Shown: positions 41,988 through 55,950, counted from the stretch's first letter. The stretch is 64,000 nucleotides of DNA from Leptospira weilii (GCF_006874765.1 NZ_CP040842.1:25237-89236), one strand, 5' to 3'. Numbers and translations: made by a program. The notes: a model not told the origin generated them from the letters alone.

Positions 41988-42353
41988 TCAAATGAACATC
42001 GCTGGAGATGTTTTAAAAAGTTTCGCAAGTTTTTTTGCGAGATCTTTTCCTATGGGGCGTTTCCCAGATTCATATTCAGAAATATGGGAACGTCCTATGC
42101 CTCCAAGTTTCTGGCCCAGTTCGGATTGAGACCAACCCGCCATCTCACGGTAGGTTTTCATGTGTGACCCGGGAGTTGCAAGATGCCCATATTTTTTCCA
42201 GAATTCGCTTTCTCGGAATGGAACTGAAACATCATCCTCATCCTGAACCTCTACACGTTTCCCGAATTCCTCCCTAATTGCTCCGAGCAATTTCTCAGAA
42301 ACTTTCCCCTTAATCCTCAAATCAATACGGGGCGTTTTCACGACTACCAACAT
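41988..42353 (-). CDS. XRE antitoxin (HigA-like)
   Basis: 121 aa. An N-terminal ~65-residue region precedes the HTH: MKTYREMAGWSQSELGQKLG then GIGRSHISEYESGKRPIGKD and LAKLFKTSPAMFI. It overlaps the toxin gene by 32 bases in a toxin-first operon. Expected to bind the toxin and the 24-bp palindrome at 42596-42619. Confidence 0.8.
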   Translation of the reverse strand: MLVVVKTPRIDLRIKGKVSEKLLGAIREEFGKRVEVQDEDDVSVPFRESEFWKKYGHLATPGSHMKTYREMAGWSQSELGQKLGGIGRSHISEYESGKRPIGKDLAKKLAKLFKTSPAMFI

Positions 42354-42588
42354 AGTACACCTCTATTTCAATCGATCCACTTTTATTTTCCCAGCATGCC
42401 ACCCAATGATAGGAGAGATGGCAGTGGTATTTCCCCTTTCCTAATGGAGAAAAATTTGACCAGTTTTTCCGAATAGGCCCAAGGTTTTCTAATTCGAGAA
42501 GTAGCGTCCTATATCGGGCGCTCTCTAATTTGGGCATTCTCATTGCATTTTTTGTTGCCTTGGATTTTTCTCGAACTGAAAAACTCAT
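42322..42588 (-). CDS. RelE/HigB-like toxin
   Basis: 88 aa from the ATG at 42586-42588; a longer frame to 42624 would start inside the promoter at TTGACA. ARYRTLLLELENLGPIRKNW then SNFSPLGKGKYHCHLSYHWV and ACWENKSGSIEIEVYYVG match RelE-superfamily mRNA interferases with the C-terminal ExYYxGxREnAPY block. Paired with the XRE antitoxin downstream. Complete and probably functional. Confidence 0.8.
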   Translation of the reverse strand: MSFSVREKSKATKNAMRMPKLESARYRTLLLELENLGPIRKNWSNFSPLGKGKYHCHLSYHWVACWENKSGSIEIEVYYVGSRENAPY

Positions 42589-42595
42589 TAAATCA

Positions 42596-42619
42596 AATGT
42601 TCCCAAATTTGGGAACATT
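42596..42619. promoter_or_regulatory. 24-bp perfect palindrome, toxin-antitoxin operator
   Basis: AATGTTCCCAAA (42596-42607) and TTTGGGAACATT (42608-42619) are exact complements with no spacer. It lies between a TTGACA -35 box (minus strand) and the toxin ATG at 42588. Probable site for autorepression by the XRE antitoxin. Confidence 0.7.
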
Positions 42620-42944
42620 GTCAAATAAAAAATACCGCAAGCGGCTAAAAGTAGGCCTAAACAAATGAATGGTATAAGTTAAGGCTTAACTTTCTTCCAC
42701 TCCTCGTTTTTCCAATACGACATTGGCGCAATCTCAGAGAGTTTCCGTTCTATTTTTTGGCATTCGCTTTTCGCTGCGTTTTCCGCCTGTTTGTATTTTT
42801 CCCATTTGATATAGAGTCGAATCCCGGCCTTCCGGTCCTCCTCATTGATGCCGGCGCTTGAGAATTTTTTCTTATTTTGGAATTCTACAGAGTACTGTTT
42901 GAGTGTCGATAGATGGATTCCAGTCAGTTGGTGAATCGTCTTTA

Positions 42945-44021
<1,077 letters not shown>

Positions 44022-44213
44022 TAACCGATCGTCCGCAAAAGATCGGGAGCCCACGGATGAGCGACTCGGAAAGAGATTTCTGGGGTCTTTTCATTGGTGT
44101 GTTATCCGAACAGGCTTAAGAAGTGGAAAACTTTACGGAGTTTCTTACCTTTAGTTTTCTGAGTAGTTTATCCTTCAGGACCTTATTCCCCACTAAGTAT
44201 CTAGAACCCATCT

Positions 44214-45066
<853 letters not shown>

Positions 45067-45261
45067 TAGCGTCGCAGGATCGACAGGCGATCAGAGGCTG
45101 TGCTCCATCAGAGATATCGATTTCGAGGAAAGTCCCACAGGAAGGGCATCTGTTTGCAAAGTAAATGTAGGCGAAATCATCCTTGCGAAAGCCGCTTGGA
45201 AGCAGGAATTTTAGTAGGGTGTAGGGGAAATGCATTTGTGCTTATTCTGTCGTTCCCTTAT

Positions 45262-45318
45262 GGATAACGGCGCAGTGGAAATCTTGTTCCCGAACGGAGC
45301 GAGAAGACGAAGTTAGGC
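45262..45318 (-). other. attC-like site after vapBC
   Basis: Minus strand: GCCTAAC (45312-45318) begins 13 bases after the vapC stop, then ttcgtcttctcgctccgttc and, after ~25 bases, GTTATCC (45262-45268). The first core fits RYYYAAC exactly; the second is close to GTTRRRY. Same internal block as 41061 and 46139. Confidence 0.55.
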
Positions 45319-45330
45319 GCTGGGTCGCGT

Positions 45331-45747
45331 TTATACTTTTAACAAGTTTTGTAAAAATTTCCCTTTCAATGTTTTATAAATAGAAAAATCAGAATCAATA
45401 CTAATAATTCGTTCAATCCCTTCTCTTTCTGCAATACACATTAAGGATGCATCAGCTAAATCCATAGGTAAGTCGGAATATTTTCTCATTCGGGTTTTTA
45501 TATATCGAAGGTCTTCTAATTGTATATCTAGGATTTGGATACTTCCTCGTTCAATCCATTCCAAAAAGTCAGATTGAGCTTCTACGGAAAATGCAAGCAA
45601 GTAAACAACTTCAGTAACTACTGGCCACGATGAAAATAGTGAGCCTTTATAAGACTTAATAAATTTATAAGTAGATTTATGAAATTTATCGTTAGTATTA
45701 AATAAAGCAATGATCGGACCGGAATCAATTAAAGCTACGTTTTGCAT
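45331..45747 (-). CDS. vapC: VapC-type PIN-domain toxin
   Basis: 138 aa. PIN fold acidic residues: VALIDSGPIIALFNTNDKFH (first Asp), VVTEVVYLLAF (Glu), YSDLPMDLADASLMCIAERE (two Asp) and IISIDSDFSIYK (Asp). Predicted RNase that acts on tRNA or rRNA. It overlaps its RHH antitoxin by 23 bases (antitoxin first). An attC-like site follows directly, so the pair is a cassette. Confidence 0.88.
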   Translation of the reverse strand: MQNVALIDSGPIIALFNTNDKFHKSTYKFIKSYKGSLFSSWPVVTEVVYLLAFSVEAQSDFLEWIERGSIQILDIQLEDLRYIKTRMRKYSDLPMDLADASLMCIAEREGIERIISIDSDFSIYKTLKGKFLQNLLKV

Positions 45748-45985
45748 TTTTACCCTTAACTGATTGATGAAGATATTTCTTTCGATTTTGAGCTAAATCG
45801 GAAACGTCAGAAGCATGCTTCCCAAATAAATCCTTTCCTAATTCAAATGGAGTTTTCATTTTCCCATGATTTTTAATGTATTCCAAGATAGAATCTTTAA
45901 CTATTTCTGAACGACTTTTGCCTTCAGATTTGGCAAAGGAATCTAATTTTCTTTCTAATTCTGGCGGCAAACGCAAACTTATCAT
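45725..45985 (-). CDS. vapB: Ribbon-helix-helix antitoxin of VapC
   Basis: 86 aa. MISLRLPPELERKLDSFAKS then EGKSRSEIVKDSILEYIKNH is a classic RHH (CopG/MetJ-type) DNA-binding domain; the C-terminal half binds the toxin. A TTGACT / TACAAA promoter with 17-base spacing lies upstream and ends a few bases before the ATG, so the leader is very short. The gene overlaps vapC. Confidence 0.85.
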   Translation of the reverse strand: MISLRLPPELERKLDSFAKSEGKSRSEIVKDSILEYIKNHGKMKTPFELGKDLFGKHASDVSDLAQNRKKYLHQSVKGKNAKRSFN

Positions 45986-46072
45986 AGTTCATTTGTATCA
46001 CAGATTAGTATTACAGTCAAGGAACTTATTTTAACCAAAAATACTTTATCTCAACGCAATTTGCGACCTTGC

Positions 46073-46164
46073 GCTTAACGATATAGGCTTCCCGACGTTC
46101 GCGGTTCTGAAGCACGCCTAAGCGTGCGAAAGTGAATGTACGGAGCGAGAAGACGAAGTTAGGC
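46073..46164 (-). other. attC-like site after doc (best example)
   Basis: 92 bases. On the minus strand it begins GCCTAAC (46158-46164), 13 bases after the doc stop, and ends GTTAAGC (46073-46079); both fit the attC cores RYYYAAC and GTTRRRY. Inside, gcacgc-ttag-gcgtgc (46114-46129) is a perfect hairpin and the flanks pair imperfectly. Length and layout match integron attC sites. Confidence 0.65.
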
Positions 46165-46176
46165 GATCGTCGAGCG

Positions 46177-46569
46177 TTAACGAGAAATTGAACTGTCCTT
46201 TAACCATACTGCTAATGCATCTTCATTTAAAGATCCATCGGCGACGCGAAGCATTACTGAAACTACCTCTTCTTCTGCTACTTCTATTTTGTAACCATTC
46301 AATCCCAAAAATACATACATCAATTGGAAAGATATCCGCTTATTGCCATCTATAAATGGATGATTTTTTGCAACGCCTAAACCTAATGAGGCAGTTAATT
46401 CAAAAATCGTCGCTTTTGAATCGTAAGACCATTTATTTTTAGGTCTATCAAGTGCAGATTCAAGAAGACCTTCGTCTCTAGCCACCTGCAAACCGCCATG
46501 TTGTTTTATCTGATCCAAATGAATTGCCTCAGCAATTTTCTTACTTATCCATTTTGGCTCTTTCTTCAT
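46177..46569 (-). CDS. doc: Doc-type Fic-fold toxin
   Basis: 130 aa. The core motif HPFIDGNKR (NHPFIDGNKRISFQLMYVFL) is the Fic/Doc signature; Doc enzymes phosphorylate EF-Tu. The preceding ARDEGLLESALDRPKNKWSY is typical of Doc. The start overlaps the AbrB antitoxin stop by 4 bases. Followed by an attC-like site. Complete. Confidence 0.9.
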   Translation of the reverse strand: MKKEPKWISKKIAEAIHLDQIKQHGGLQVARDEGLLESALDRPKNKWSYDSKATIFELTASLGLGVAKNHPFIDGNKRISFQLMYVFLGLNGYKIEVAEEEVVSVMLRVADGSLNEDALAVWLKDSSISR

Positions 46570-46805
46570 TTAGCTAATTCTTTCATAGCATTTCGATACT
46601 TCTTAGCACCTTCCTGATAAATATCCATTGCTGTTTCAAAATCAGGATCATATGGAGAAAGTAAAATACCGTCTTCTGTTTCTAAAAGAAACACGGTATC
46701 ACCTTCGTGAAAATTATATTTTTCTAAAAGAACCTTTGGTATTGTTGCACCCGATGAATTACCGATTGCTCGAATTGTCGTTTTTTTTACCGCAGGATTA
46801 TCCAT
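46566..46805 (-). CDS. AbrB-fold antitoxin of Doc
   Basis: 79 aa from the ATG at 46803-46805; the -35/-10 pair TTGCAT/TATGTT ends six bases before it, so the longer frame starting at 46829 would begin inside the promoter. VKKTTIRAIGNSSGATIPKV then LEKYNFHEGDTVFLLETEDG is a SpoVT/AbrB domain (MazE-like), not the usual Phd fold. The tail (AMDIYQEGAKKYRNAMKELA) probably blocks Doc. AbrB-Doc pairs are a known recombination of TA parts. Confidence 0.85.
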   Translation of the reverse strand: MDNPAVKKTTIRAIGNSSGATIPKVLLEKYNFHEGDTVFLLETEDGILLSPYDPDFETAMDIYQEGAKKYRNAMKELAK

Positions 46806-46989
46806 AGTTATAACATAAGTAATAACCATTAATTATGCAAGCATTTTTTAAACAAAATCTTTTCAAAGAGTTTAAACTTCAATTAACGGAACAAACTCAG
46901 CTGTACTGATAAACAATTAGGAATTCAAAATTTTGAGCTGACTTAATCTGAAAATCAGCTGAGTAAGAATTGAACATTAGCTCGATGTC

Positions 46990-47164
46990 GCATAACGAAG
47001 TAGGCTTCTCGACGTTCGCAGTTCTGGAGCACGCCTAAGCGTGCGAAAGAATTGGCGTGAGGCTTGAGCGCCCTTAGGCGCGTCCCGCAAGCCGAGTGAC
47101 AAAGCGAATGTGCCGAAGGCCAAGCGAGAGTTGCGAAGGGCAGTGTTCAGGCTGACAGTTAAAA
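46990..47164 (-). other. attC-like site after higA
   Basis: Begins ~16 bases after the higA stop and ends with GTTATGC (46990-46996). It has the same gcacgcctaagcgtgc hairpin as 46073-46164 (47030-47045) and the ccgaaggccaagcgagagtt block of 37147-37327. Its outer cores are degenerate. Confidence 0.5.
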
Positions 47165-47474
47165 CACTTGGGCTTTTAATCAACCCGTTCTTGGGAGTGT
47201 TTGAATACTATCAAGTTTAAGCTTTAATTTTTCTTTCTGTTTTCTTATCTCAAGATCATTCTGTAAATTTATCCAAAACTTATCTGACATCCCAAAGAAC
47301 TTCGCTAACCTCAACGACATGTCTACGGTAACTTTACGCTTATTATGAAGAATCTCCAAAATAGTGGAGGTTGATACGTGTAATTCTTTTGCTAAACGAT
47401 ACGGGGTAATTTCTAAGGGGTCCAGAAATTCTTCTCTCAATATTTGAGAAACTGTCGGCATAGGAATTCTTTTA

Positions 47475-48337
<863 letters not shown>

Positions 48338-48357
48338 TAGTCTTCATAATTGCCTGC

Positions 48358-48415
48358 TCAATGATAATCTACTATGGAAGCTTCAAAACAATTTCCGTCT
48401 GAAAATCTAAATACT
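48358..48415 (-). pseudogene. C-terminal scrap of higB
   Basis: The minus strand encodes IVFRFSDGNCFEASIVDYH and TGA, the typical end of HigB-type toxins (FRW..G.A..VEIVDYH), just upstream of the reconstructed higA start. It is cut on its 5' side by an IS630 fragment. The toxin is lost. Confidence 0.6.
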
Positions 48416-48532
48416 ATTCCCTTCAATCTAGGCTTTTTCAAACGTTTTAACTTTTACCTTTCTAAGTTTTGCATTATGACAATGGGATATGATTGTTATA
48501 TTTTTGGTACTCTTCTTTTTTATAGGGATGAG
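48416..48532 (-). mobile_element. IS630 5'-end fragment
   Basis: Matches the first ~115 bases of the IS630 elements in reverse, from the OrfA start (cccttcaatctaggcttttt) to the terminus ending ttttatagggatgag at TA 48533-48534. No transposase domain remains. Confidence 0.65.
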
Positions 48533-48573
48533 TAATCCTGATGAACGATTAGCCTCTCATTAGATAATTCTAA

Positions 48574-48873
48574 CTAATTGCTATTATCAAACTCTTCCGC
48601 AATTGTCGGCAAAAAGTGATCAAATAGCGAGAATAGCTCCTTATTCTTTATGTTCCCAGTTGTTACTAGCAATAGCTTACCTGGTTTCTTTCTTATCAGA
48701 TAAGAGTCTTTCGTGATTAAGATTAAATCATTCGAATCACAATATGAAATTATATCAGAATCAGGCGTTTTATTCCCTAACGGAAGGTGTTCAGTGTGGA
48801 ATACTTCAAAATTTCTTTCCTTAAATAGATTAACCAAACTATAAGGAAGTTGGGCATCAATATAAAACTTCAT
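48574..48873 (-). CDS. DUF5615 PIN-like toxin (second pair)
   Basis: 99 aa. MKFYIDAQLPYSLVNLFKER, then TPDSDIISYCDSNDLILITK and DSYLIRKKPGKLLLVTTGNI follow the DUF5615 pattern, with acidic residues in YIDAQLP, DSDII and ITKDS. The ATG overlaps the antitoxin stop by 4 bases. Predicted ribonuclease toxin. Compare 29440-29802: same family, low identity, so acquired independently. Confidence 0.82.
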   Translation of the reverse strand: MKFYIDAQLPYSLVNLFKERNFEVFHTEHLPLGNKTPDSDIISYCDSNDLILITKDSYLIRKKPGKLLLVTTGNIKNKELFSLFDHFLPTIAEEFDNSN

Positions 48874-49106
48874 GCAGAAGTTTTATATATCGATTTAATT
48901 TTCACTAGATTTGAAGCATATTCGAGACATACTAAGATATCTTCTTTTTCAATAGATGGGTAATCGGTGATAATTTCATCTTCGCTCGTCCCAGAAGATA
49001 AGAGATCAAGAATTAACTCAACGGTATATCTCTGGTTTCGAATAGTCGGTTTTCCATGGCATACTTCAGAGTTTAACGTAATCCGATTTAATAAATTTGA
49101 ATTCAC
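48870..49106 (-). CDS. DUF433 antitoxin (second pair)
   Basis: 78 aa with a GTG start (49104-49106). EVCHGKPTIRNQRYTVELIL then DLLSSGTSEDEIITDYPSIE and EDILVCLEYASNLV form the DUF433 domain. A TTGACA -35 box (minus strand, ~49134-49139) precedes it with a short leader. First gene of the pair, overlapping the toxin gene. Confidence 0.82.
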   Translation of the reverse strand: MNSNLLNRITLNSEVCHGKPTIRNQRYTVELILDLLSSGTSEDEIITDYPSIEKEDILVCLEYASNLVKIKSIYKTSA

Positions 49107-49246
49107 AAATCAACTGTATGTATTTAGTATTGATTGTCAAACACTAATCGTTTGCGGCTCCTCCGTAAAGATCATGGGTAAAGCTCCAAACCGCCCAAAT
49201 GAAAGAGGATAGAAAGAATTGTCGCGAGGCTTAGACGCCTTCAAGT

Positions 49247-49491
49247 TCAAGCTATGTTCTTACGAGAGCGAACCTTGACTTCTAAATCTAATGCGTGACA
49301 CACTTTCAAAAAAGTTGCGAGATTGCAATTTACGCCGTTTTCAATTTTCGAAAGTTGTTGTTGAATTACATGAGCAAGCTTTGCAAGCTCCGACTGAGAA
49401 AGACCTTTCTTTTCTCGTAAATCATGTAATTCTAAAGATAAGTTAATTAGTTCCTTTTCCTCTTGGAACTTTTCTTTGAATTTCTCGTTTT
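49247..49491 (-). pseudogene. XRE antitoxin-like gene truncated by IS630
   Basis: The open part encodes NEKFKEKFQEEKELINLSLE then LHDLREKKGLSQSELAKLAH and QQQLSKIENGVNCNLATFLK, an XRE/HigA-type HTH that commonly follows a RelE-type toxin. The 5' end is cut at 49492 by IS630 copy C; any apparent start is inside the IS. No partner toxin is seen beyond the IS. Probably a dead antitoxin gene. Confidence 0.65.
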
Positions 49492-49493
49492 TA

Positions 49494-50570
<1,077 letters not shown>

Positions 50571-50608
50571 TAATATAAAAATTTCAAATCTAAAACGCAT
50601 AAAATTTC

Positions 50609-51385
50609 TCACTCTAAATCCACAAATTGCGCGTATATCCATCCATTCATTTTGTGTATATCGCCATAACAATTTATGTTCGTTTCAACGTAATACCAAG
50701 GACTGTTCCAATTTTCAATTTTACTAATTTTCTCAGTCTTTCCAATGACTCTGATTTTAAACCCTTTTGGCAATCGAACTTGTTTAGGAAATTTTGATAT
50801 GTCTTCTAAACATTCTTCGGGAGCAAGGCTGTTAAAAGGAATTTCTTTAGAATTAAGTTCCGGCTTTGAACGAAAAAAAGAATCAAAATTAACTTTTCCA
50901 AGTTTATTTCCCATCGTCAGAATTTTTTCACTTTCAATGGAAATTAGGGTTCCTACAGGTTTAATCGATTTTTGATTATAAATCCTTACCGGTTTTTCAG
51001 ATAGAATTGACCGCGAACATTCGATGTATTGTTGTGGTAAGTAGTCGTTTTCTTCATATCCAAATGTACAATTAAATTCATGTTCAAAATTTTCTTCTCC
51101 ATAGGTTTCTTTAAATTGAAGATTGAGTATTCCATTTTTAACGGAATAAACCCCTTTTCCGTTACGAATAGGTTCGGATTCTTCATGATAAGAAATACTA
51201 TTTTCAGAGAGAAATTTTACATTAATTCCATTCGGGCTATCCCATTGATCTATACTTACTAGTATTTGATTCTTTTCCAAATCTGTAACGGGCCAATTAA
51301 AGTCTATTACAGAATTAGAATCTTTCTTACAAGATCCTAAGACTAAAATGATAATGTAAAATACGGAAAAAATTATTCTGGTCAT
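50609..51385 (-). CDS. Lipoprotein of unknown function
   Basis: 258 aa from the ATG at 51383-51385. Lipoprotein signal peptide MTRIIFSVFYIIILVLGSC with Cys at ~19. The mature part is beta-rich and acidic; the C-terminal ~70 residues (PKGFKIRVIGKTEKISKIEN then WYYVETNINCYGDIHKMNGW and IYAQFVDLE) look like an SH3-type fold. No named family recognised. Its neighbour at 51680 is another lipoprotein with an SH3-like domain, transcribed away from it. Confidence 0.6.
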   Translation of the reverse strand: MTRIIFSVFYIIILVLGSCKKDSNSVIDFNWPVTDLEKNQILVSIDQWDSPNGINVKFLSENSISYHEESEPIRNGKGVYSVKNGILNLQFKETYGEENFEHEFNCTFGYEENDYLPQQYIECSRSILSEKPVRIYNQKSIKPVGTLISIESEKILTMGNKLGKVNFDSFFRSKPELNSKEIPFNSLAPEECLEDISKFPKQVRLPKGFKIRVIGKTEKISKIENWNSPWYYVETNINCYGDIHKMNGWIYAQFVDLE

Positions 51386-51679
51386 CTTTGAGTCCAACTG
51401 ATGTTAAATGATTAGAATTTTAGCATCGAGGTATTCAGCTTCGCTTCAAGTTTAATTATTGATAAAAAGTATTTTTATCAATAACAAATAATGGTTGTAT
51501 TTAATTTTATACCAAAATAGTTAACTTATATGATTCGTAGCATTTATCGTTATTTCTCATACCGCTCGTTTTCGTTCTATTTCAGAGGCGGAACAAAAGA
51601 AACTCATTGGGAATTCATAAAGATCCGACCTACAAAAGCAAAAGTGCAAAAAGATTATAGGGTTAGGCACTAAGGTCGT

Positions 51680-52459
51680 ATGAAATTTGTAAATATAGTC
51701 ACCTCACTATTCTTAATTATGATCTCCATAAATTGTAAGTATGCTTTCGAAGAACGAGGATACGTAATTGCTAATAGCGGACTTTCGTTTAGGCAGTCTC
51801 CAAAAGCTGATTCTCTTCGACTTAATATTATTCCCAGAGACGAATTTTTCTTAATTCTTGATAAGGAAGGTCCAGAGGATACGATTGAAGGAACTACAAA
51901 GCGTTGGTGGAAAGTAAATTATAACGATCAAATAGGTTGGATATTTAGCGGTTTTGCCGCCATTTATGATCCAAGCTTTTATGATGTGAAGAAATCTTTA
52001 TATAAAGGGGATCTTAGTATAAAAGTTGAATTTTATAATGAGTTGAAAACATTCTTTTCAAAAAAGGCGGAGAATCACTGCCAATTGAATTTCGTATCGA
52101 ATGATTTTCCAAGTGGTGATGGCGATGAGACATTTGATGAGGTTTATACAATTGAAATTAATACAAAAATCGATTCAATGGTTGTTTTAAGTAAATATAA
52201 TTCTTTTAGCGTAAGAATAACCAATTTAGAACATTATAAAGATGAAATTGTAATCTCGTATGTAAATAGCGATCAACGCGTCGGTAATTCTATATCAACA
52301 ATAGCGTGGGTCTTAGATAAAGATAAGAAAACATTCTTTAATCGAGAACAACTTGGTAAAGGAACATGGTGGACCAATCTTATTTATCGACCTAATGATG
52401 AAAAAAGTTATATTTGCAACTCACATTTAAAATCTTGGCTATATCCGTTTCTCCAATAA
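51680..52459 (+). CDS. SH3-domain lipoprotein
   Basis: 259 aa. Signal peptide with lipobox (FLIMISINC, Cys ~19). Residues ~28-95 are a bacterial SH3 domain: VIANSGLSFRQSPKADSLRL then PRDEFFLILDKEG and WWKVNYNDQIGWIFSGFA. The remainder is beta-rich and of unknown fold. Such proteins bind cell-wall or surface ligands in the periplasm. It diverges from the other lipoprotein gene; no operon partners. Confidence 0.65.
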   Translation: MKFVNIVTSLFLIMISINCKYAFEERGYVIANSGLSFRQSPKADSLRLNIIPRDEFFLILDKEGPEDTIEGTTKRWWKVNYNDQIGWIFSGFAAIYDPSFYDVKKSLYKGDLSIKVEFYNELKTFFSKKAENHCQLNFVSNDFPSGDGDETFDEVYTIEINTKIDSMVVLSKYNSFSVRITNLEHYKDEIVISYVNSDQRVGNSISTIAWVLDKDKKTFFNREQLGKGTWWTNLIYRPNDEKSYICNSHLKSWLYPFLQ

Positions 52460-52580
52460 ATTCACAGCATCTAACTGCAACTCTCGTGTGGCCTTCGACA
52501 TATTTCACGTTGTTATTCCTCTTGCCGAACAGGACTCATGTCAAGTGTAACAGTTAGAAGTTGATCTTACACTCCTAAAA

Positions 52581-52702
<122 letters not shown>

Positions 52703-52716
52703 AAATAAGTAGAAAC

Positions 52717-52921
<205 letters not shown>

Positions 52922-53021
52922 ACAACATCAACGGAGTGTAAGATCTTATCTTGGCTATCACACTTAAATACAGAAGTGTTTTATACATCTTTAATTTTCC
53001 ATTTACAATTCGTGAATTGAA

Positions 53022-53924
<903 letters not shown>

Positions 53925-54060
53925 GTAATTTTAAATAATGGAAATTACTTCTATTTGTAAAGATTCATTTTCTTTTTTATGAATTAGTTCTTTGATTTAA
54001 TCCAGTGTGGTCTAGTCACGAAAAAGTGTACACCTTTTTTGCCAAGAATAGAGGTAAAAG

Positions 54061-54366
54061 GTGAGAATGAAAGGAAGAAGAAAATATTCCCCTGAGTTTC
54101 GTGAACAAGCGGTAAACCGAACGTTAATCGGATCGTTTACAATAAAAGAAGTAGCGAATTCATTAGGAGTTAGTTACTTTATATTGAGACAATGGAGGGC
54201 GGAACACTTGAAAAAGAAGGAAGCAGAGCTACCGCTTACAGATAAACAACTGAAGGAAAGCGAAGAATTGAAACGGCTTCGTAAAGAGAATGTGAGATTA
54301 AAGGATGAGAATGCGATTTTAAAAAAGTTTGCCACCATGCTTTCTCGCGAACAGAATCCCGATTGA
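54061..54366 (+). CDS. IS3-family transposase OrfA (second type)
   Basis: 101 aa. RRKYSPEFREQAVNRTLIGS then TIKEVANSLGVSYFILRQWR is the HTH, followed by a coiled coil (SEELKRLRKENVRLKDENAI). It ends at TGA 54364-54366, where orfB begins in the -1 frame. Intact itself. Confidence 0.88.
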   Translation: MRMKGRRKYSPEFREQAVNRTLIGSFTIKEVANSLGVSYFILRQWRAEHLKKKEAELPLTDKQLKESEELKRLRKENVRLKDENAILKKFATMLSREQNPD

Positions 54367-55208
54367 AGTTCATGGAATCGAATTGCTTAGAGCATACGAT
54401 AGAGAGCATGGCAAGAGTTTTAGGTGTTTCTCGATCAGGATATTAAAAATATTTAAAGCGTAATAAGGCTGAGGTAGATATCTCTGAACTTACGAACTTT
54501 CTGCAAGAGAAGTGGCTCAAGAGTCGCAAGAATTACGGTTTTAAACGCCTCTTTCAGGAAGTGAAAAATTCGAATCTTCCCTATGGAGCGAGGAAGGTTC
54601 GAAAAGCGATGAAACTTTGTAAAATCAGCGGAAAACAGAGCAAACGGTTTATACCTTTGACAACGGATTCAAAACATGGCGGTAGAACCGCTCCCGATTT
54701 GGTTCAAAGAAAATTTCATCCGAAGATTCAAAACCGTATCTGGGTGTCCGACGTTACATTCATTCGGACCGCATTTGGTTGGAGTTATCTTTGTGTGATT
54801 CTGGATTTGTATTCACGCAAGGCAGTGGGTTGGTCTCTTTCCAATCGCAATGATTCCCGGTTGGTGTGTGATACGGTATCAAAAGCGGTTTTGTCAAGAA
54901 ACCCTCGGAAAGGATTGATCTTTCATTCGGATCGTGGTTCTAATTTCTGTTCTAAAGAAACACGCAGACTACTGATTGCCAACGGTATAAGGAGAAGCAA
55001 CAGCAGAAAAGGAAATTGTTGGGACAACGCAGTGGCTGAGTCTTTCTTTAGTTCTCTAAAGAGAGAAATCGAATTCAATACATTCTTTAATATTGAAGAA
55101 GCCGAGCGCTTTTTATTCGATTTTATCGAAGTGTATTACAACAGATCCAGATCTCATTCTACATTAGGTTATATGAGCCCGGAAGAATTTGAGAGAAATA
55201 TCGCTTAA
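54363..55208 (+). pseudogene. IS3-family transposase OrfB, nonsense codon
   Basis: The orfB frame begins at 54363 (ESNCLEHTIESMARVLGVSR, then SGY) and meets TAA at 54444-54446, where the family has a Tyr (GYYKYLK). Downstream it is open to 55208 with HTH_21 and the rve core: NRIWVSDVTFIRTAFGWSYL, IFHSDRGSNFCSKETRRLLI and NAVAESFFSSLKREIEFN. A single base change made this copy inactive. Confidence 0.8.
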
Positions 55209-55287
55209 AAGACTGTCCACTTTTATGTGACTACCTTAGTATGCGGTTTTACCATACGGAAGATCCGAAAAAATCAAATGAACCGAT

Positions 55288-55542
55288 TTGTCTTTAATTT
55301 TAGGAAGAACTTTAAAACAATCAATTTACCTTTCAATTCCTTCCGTGCTAAAGCGAATCTATAATAAGCTGTCTCTGAGCATGAAGATATATTTGGCTGA
55401 ATTGGGAAGGCCCGCTTTGTTCGATGTGCTAACGGATCTATTTGCGCCAGCGCCTTCCGAATCCATCGATAGTGTCGCCGAGCAGGAGCGATTTTATAAG
55501 GCTTGTGGGCGGATTTCTTTCGTTCCTAAAAAGGCGCCGTGA
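55288..55542 (+). CDS. Unsupported small ORF, possible gene fragment
   Basis: 84 aa. Only the second half looks protein-like (MKIYLAELGRPALFDVLTDL then FAPAPSESIDSVAEQERFYK); the bases there (agcgccttccgaatcc) have a different composition from the first half. It may be the end of a lost gene. I recognise no family and see no convincing ribosome site. Confidence 0.25.
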   Translation: MSLILGRTLKQSIYLSIPSVLKRIYNKLSLSMKIYLAELGRPALFDVLTDLFAPAPSESIDSVAEQERFYKACGRISFVPKKAP

Positions 55543-55591
55543 CCTTCACATCCATGCAGCGATAAGTAGGTACGAAACGGAGAAATAAGAT

Positions 55592-55620
55592 TGACAAACA
55601 TACAATCTTTGTATATAATA
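55592..55620 (+). promoter_or_regulatory. Consensus promoter with internal palindrome, RHH-PIN module
   Basis: TTGACA (55592-55597), 17 bases, TATAAT (55615-55620): a perfect sigma70 promoter, 7 bases before the antitoxin ATG. Between the boxes ATACAA-TCT-TTGTAT (55601-55615) is a perfect palindrome, the expected site for autorepression by the RHH antitoxin. Confidence 0.75.
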
Positions 55621-55627
55621 ATAACTT

Positions 55628-55876
55628 ATGAATCAAACTGTTAATATCTCCTTCGAAAAGGCACTTTTAAAAGAAATTGATAAAATTGCAAAAAGAGAAC
55701 ACAGGTCTCGATCAGAATTGATTCGTGAAGCTGCGCGTGCATATATTGAGAAAAGAACTAGATGGCAAGCTATCTTTGATTTCACTTCAAAAGCTATTGA
55801 TCAAAGGGCCTTTTCTGAAAAGGACGTTTTTAATGAAATTAAATCCGTTAGAAATAAAAGAAGCGCTTCTTACTGA
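55628..55876 (+). CDS. Ribbon-helix-helix antitoxin of PIN toxin
   Basis: 82 aa. VNISFEKALLKEIDKIAKRE then HRSRSELIREAARAYIEKRT is an RHH (CopG-type) DNA-binding domain. The C-terminal part (AIFDFTSKAIDQRAFSEKDV) should bind the toxin. The last codon and stop (TAC TGA) come from the inserted MITE M6: without it the gene would end SAS-TAA, overlapping the toxin ATG as TAATG. Thus the antitoxin gained one Tyr and the coupling was broken. Confidence 0.82.
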   Translation: MNQTVNISFEKALLKEIDKIAKREHRSRSELIREAARAYIEKRTRWQAIFDFTSKAIDQRAFSEKDVFNEIKSVRNKRSASY

Positions 55877-55948
55877 TCTCTTGTAAAATAGAATACCTTT
55901 AATTTGAGTATAAATCCGCGTTTAGACACTCTATTATATAGAGATGAG
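55872..55948. repeat. IS630-type MITE, copy M6, inside a toxin-antitoxin junction
   Basis: 77 bp between TA (55870-55871 and 55949-55950). Ends CTGATCTCTTGTAAAATAGA and TTATATAGAGATGAG. It lies between the antitoxin and toxin genes and supplies the antitoxin stop; the right TA is directly followed by the toxin ATG. Confidence 0.8.
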
Positions 55949-55950
55949 TA

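Larger units (their letters stand above)
54009..55236 (+). mobile_element. IS3-family element, second type (defective)
   Basis: About 1.23 kb with imperfect ends CTAGTCACGAAAAAGTGTAC on the left and, read inward on the right, GGTAGTCACATAAAAGTGGA. Carries orfA and a stop-interrupted orfB. Unrelated in sequence to the IS3 element at 37.7 kb. Confidence 0.78.

Noticed and set aside
55288..55542. Confident gene call for the 84-aa frame
   Set aside because: Kept only as a low-confidence fragment: composition changes midway and no family or start signal is evident.
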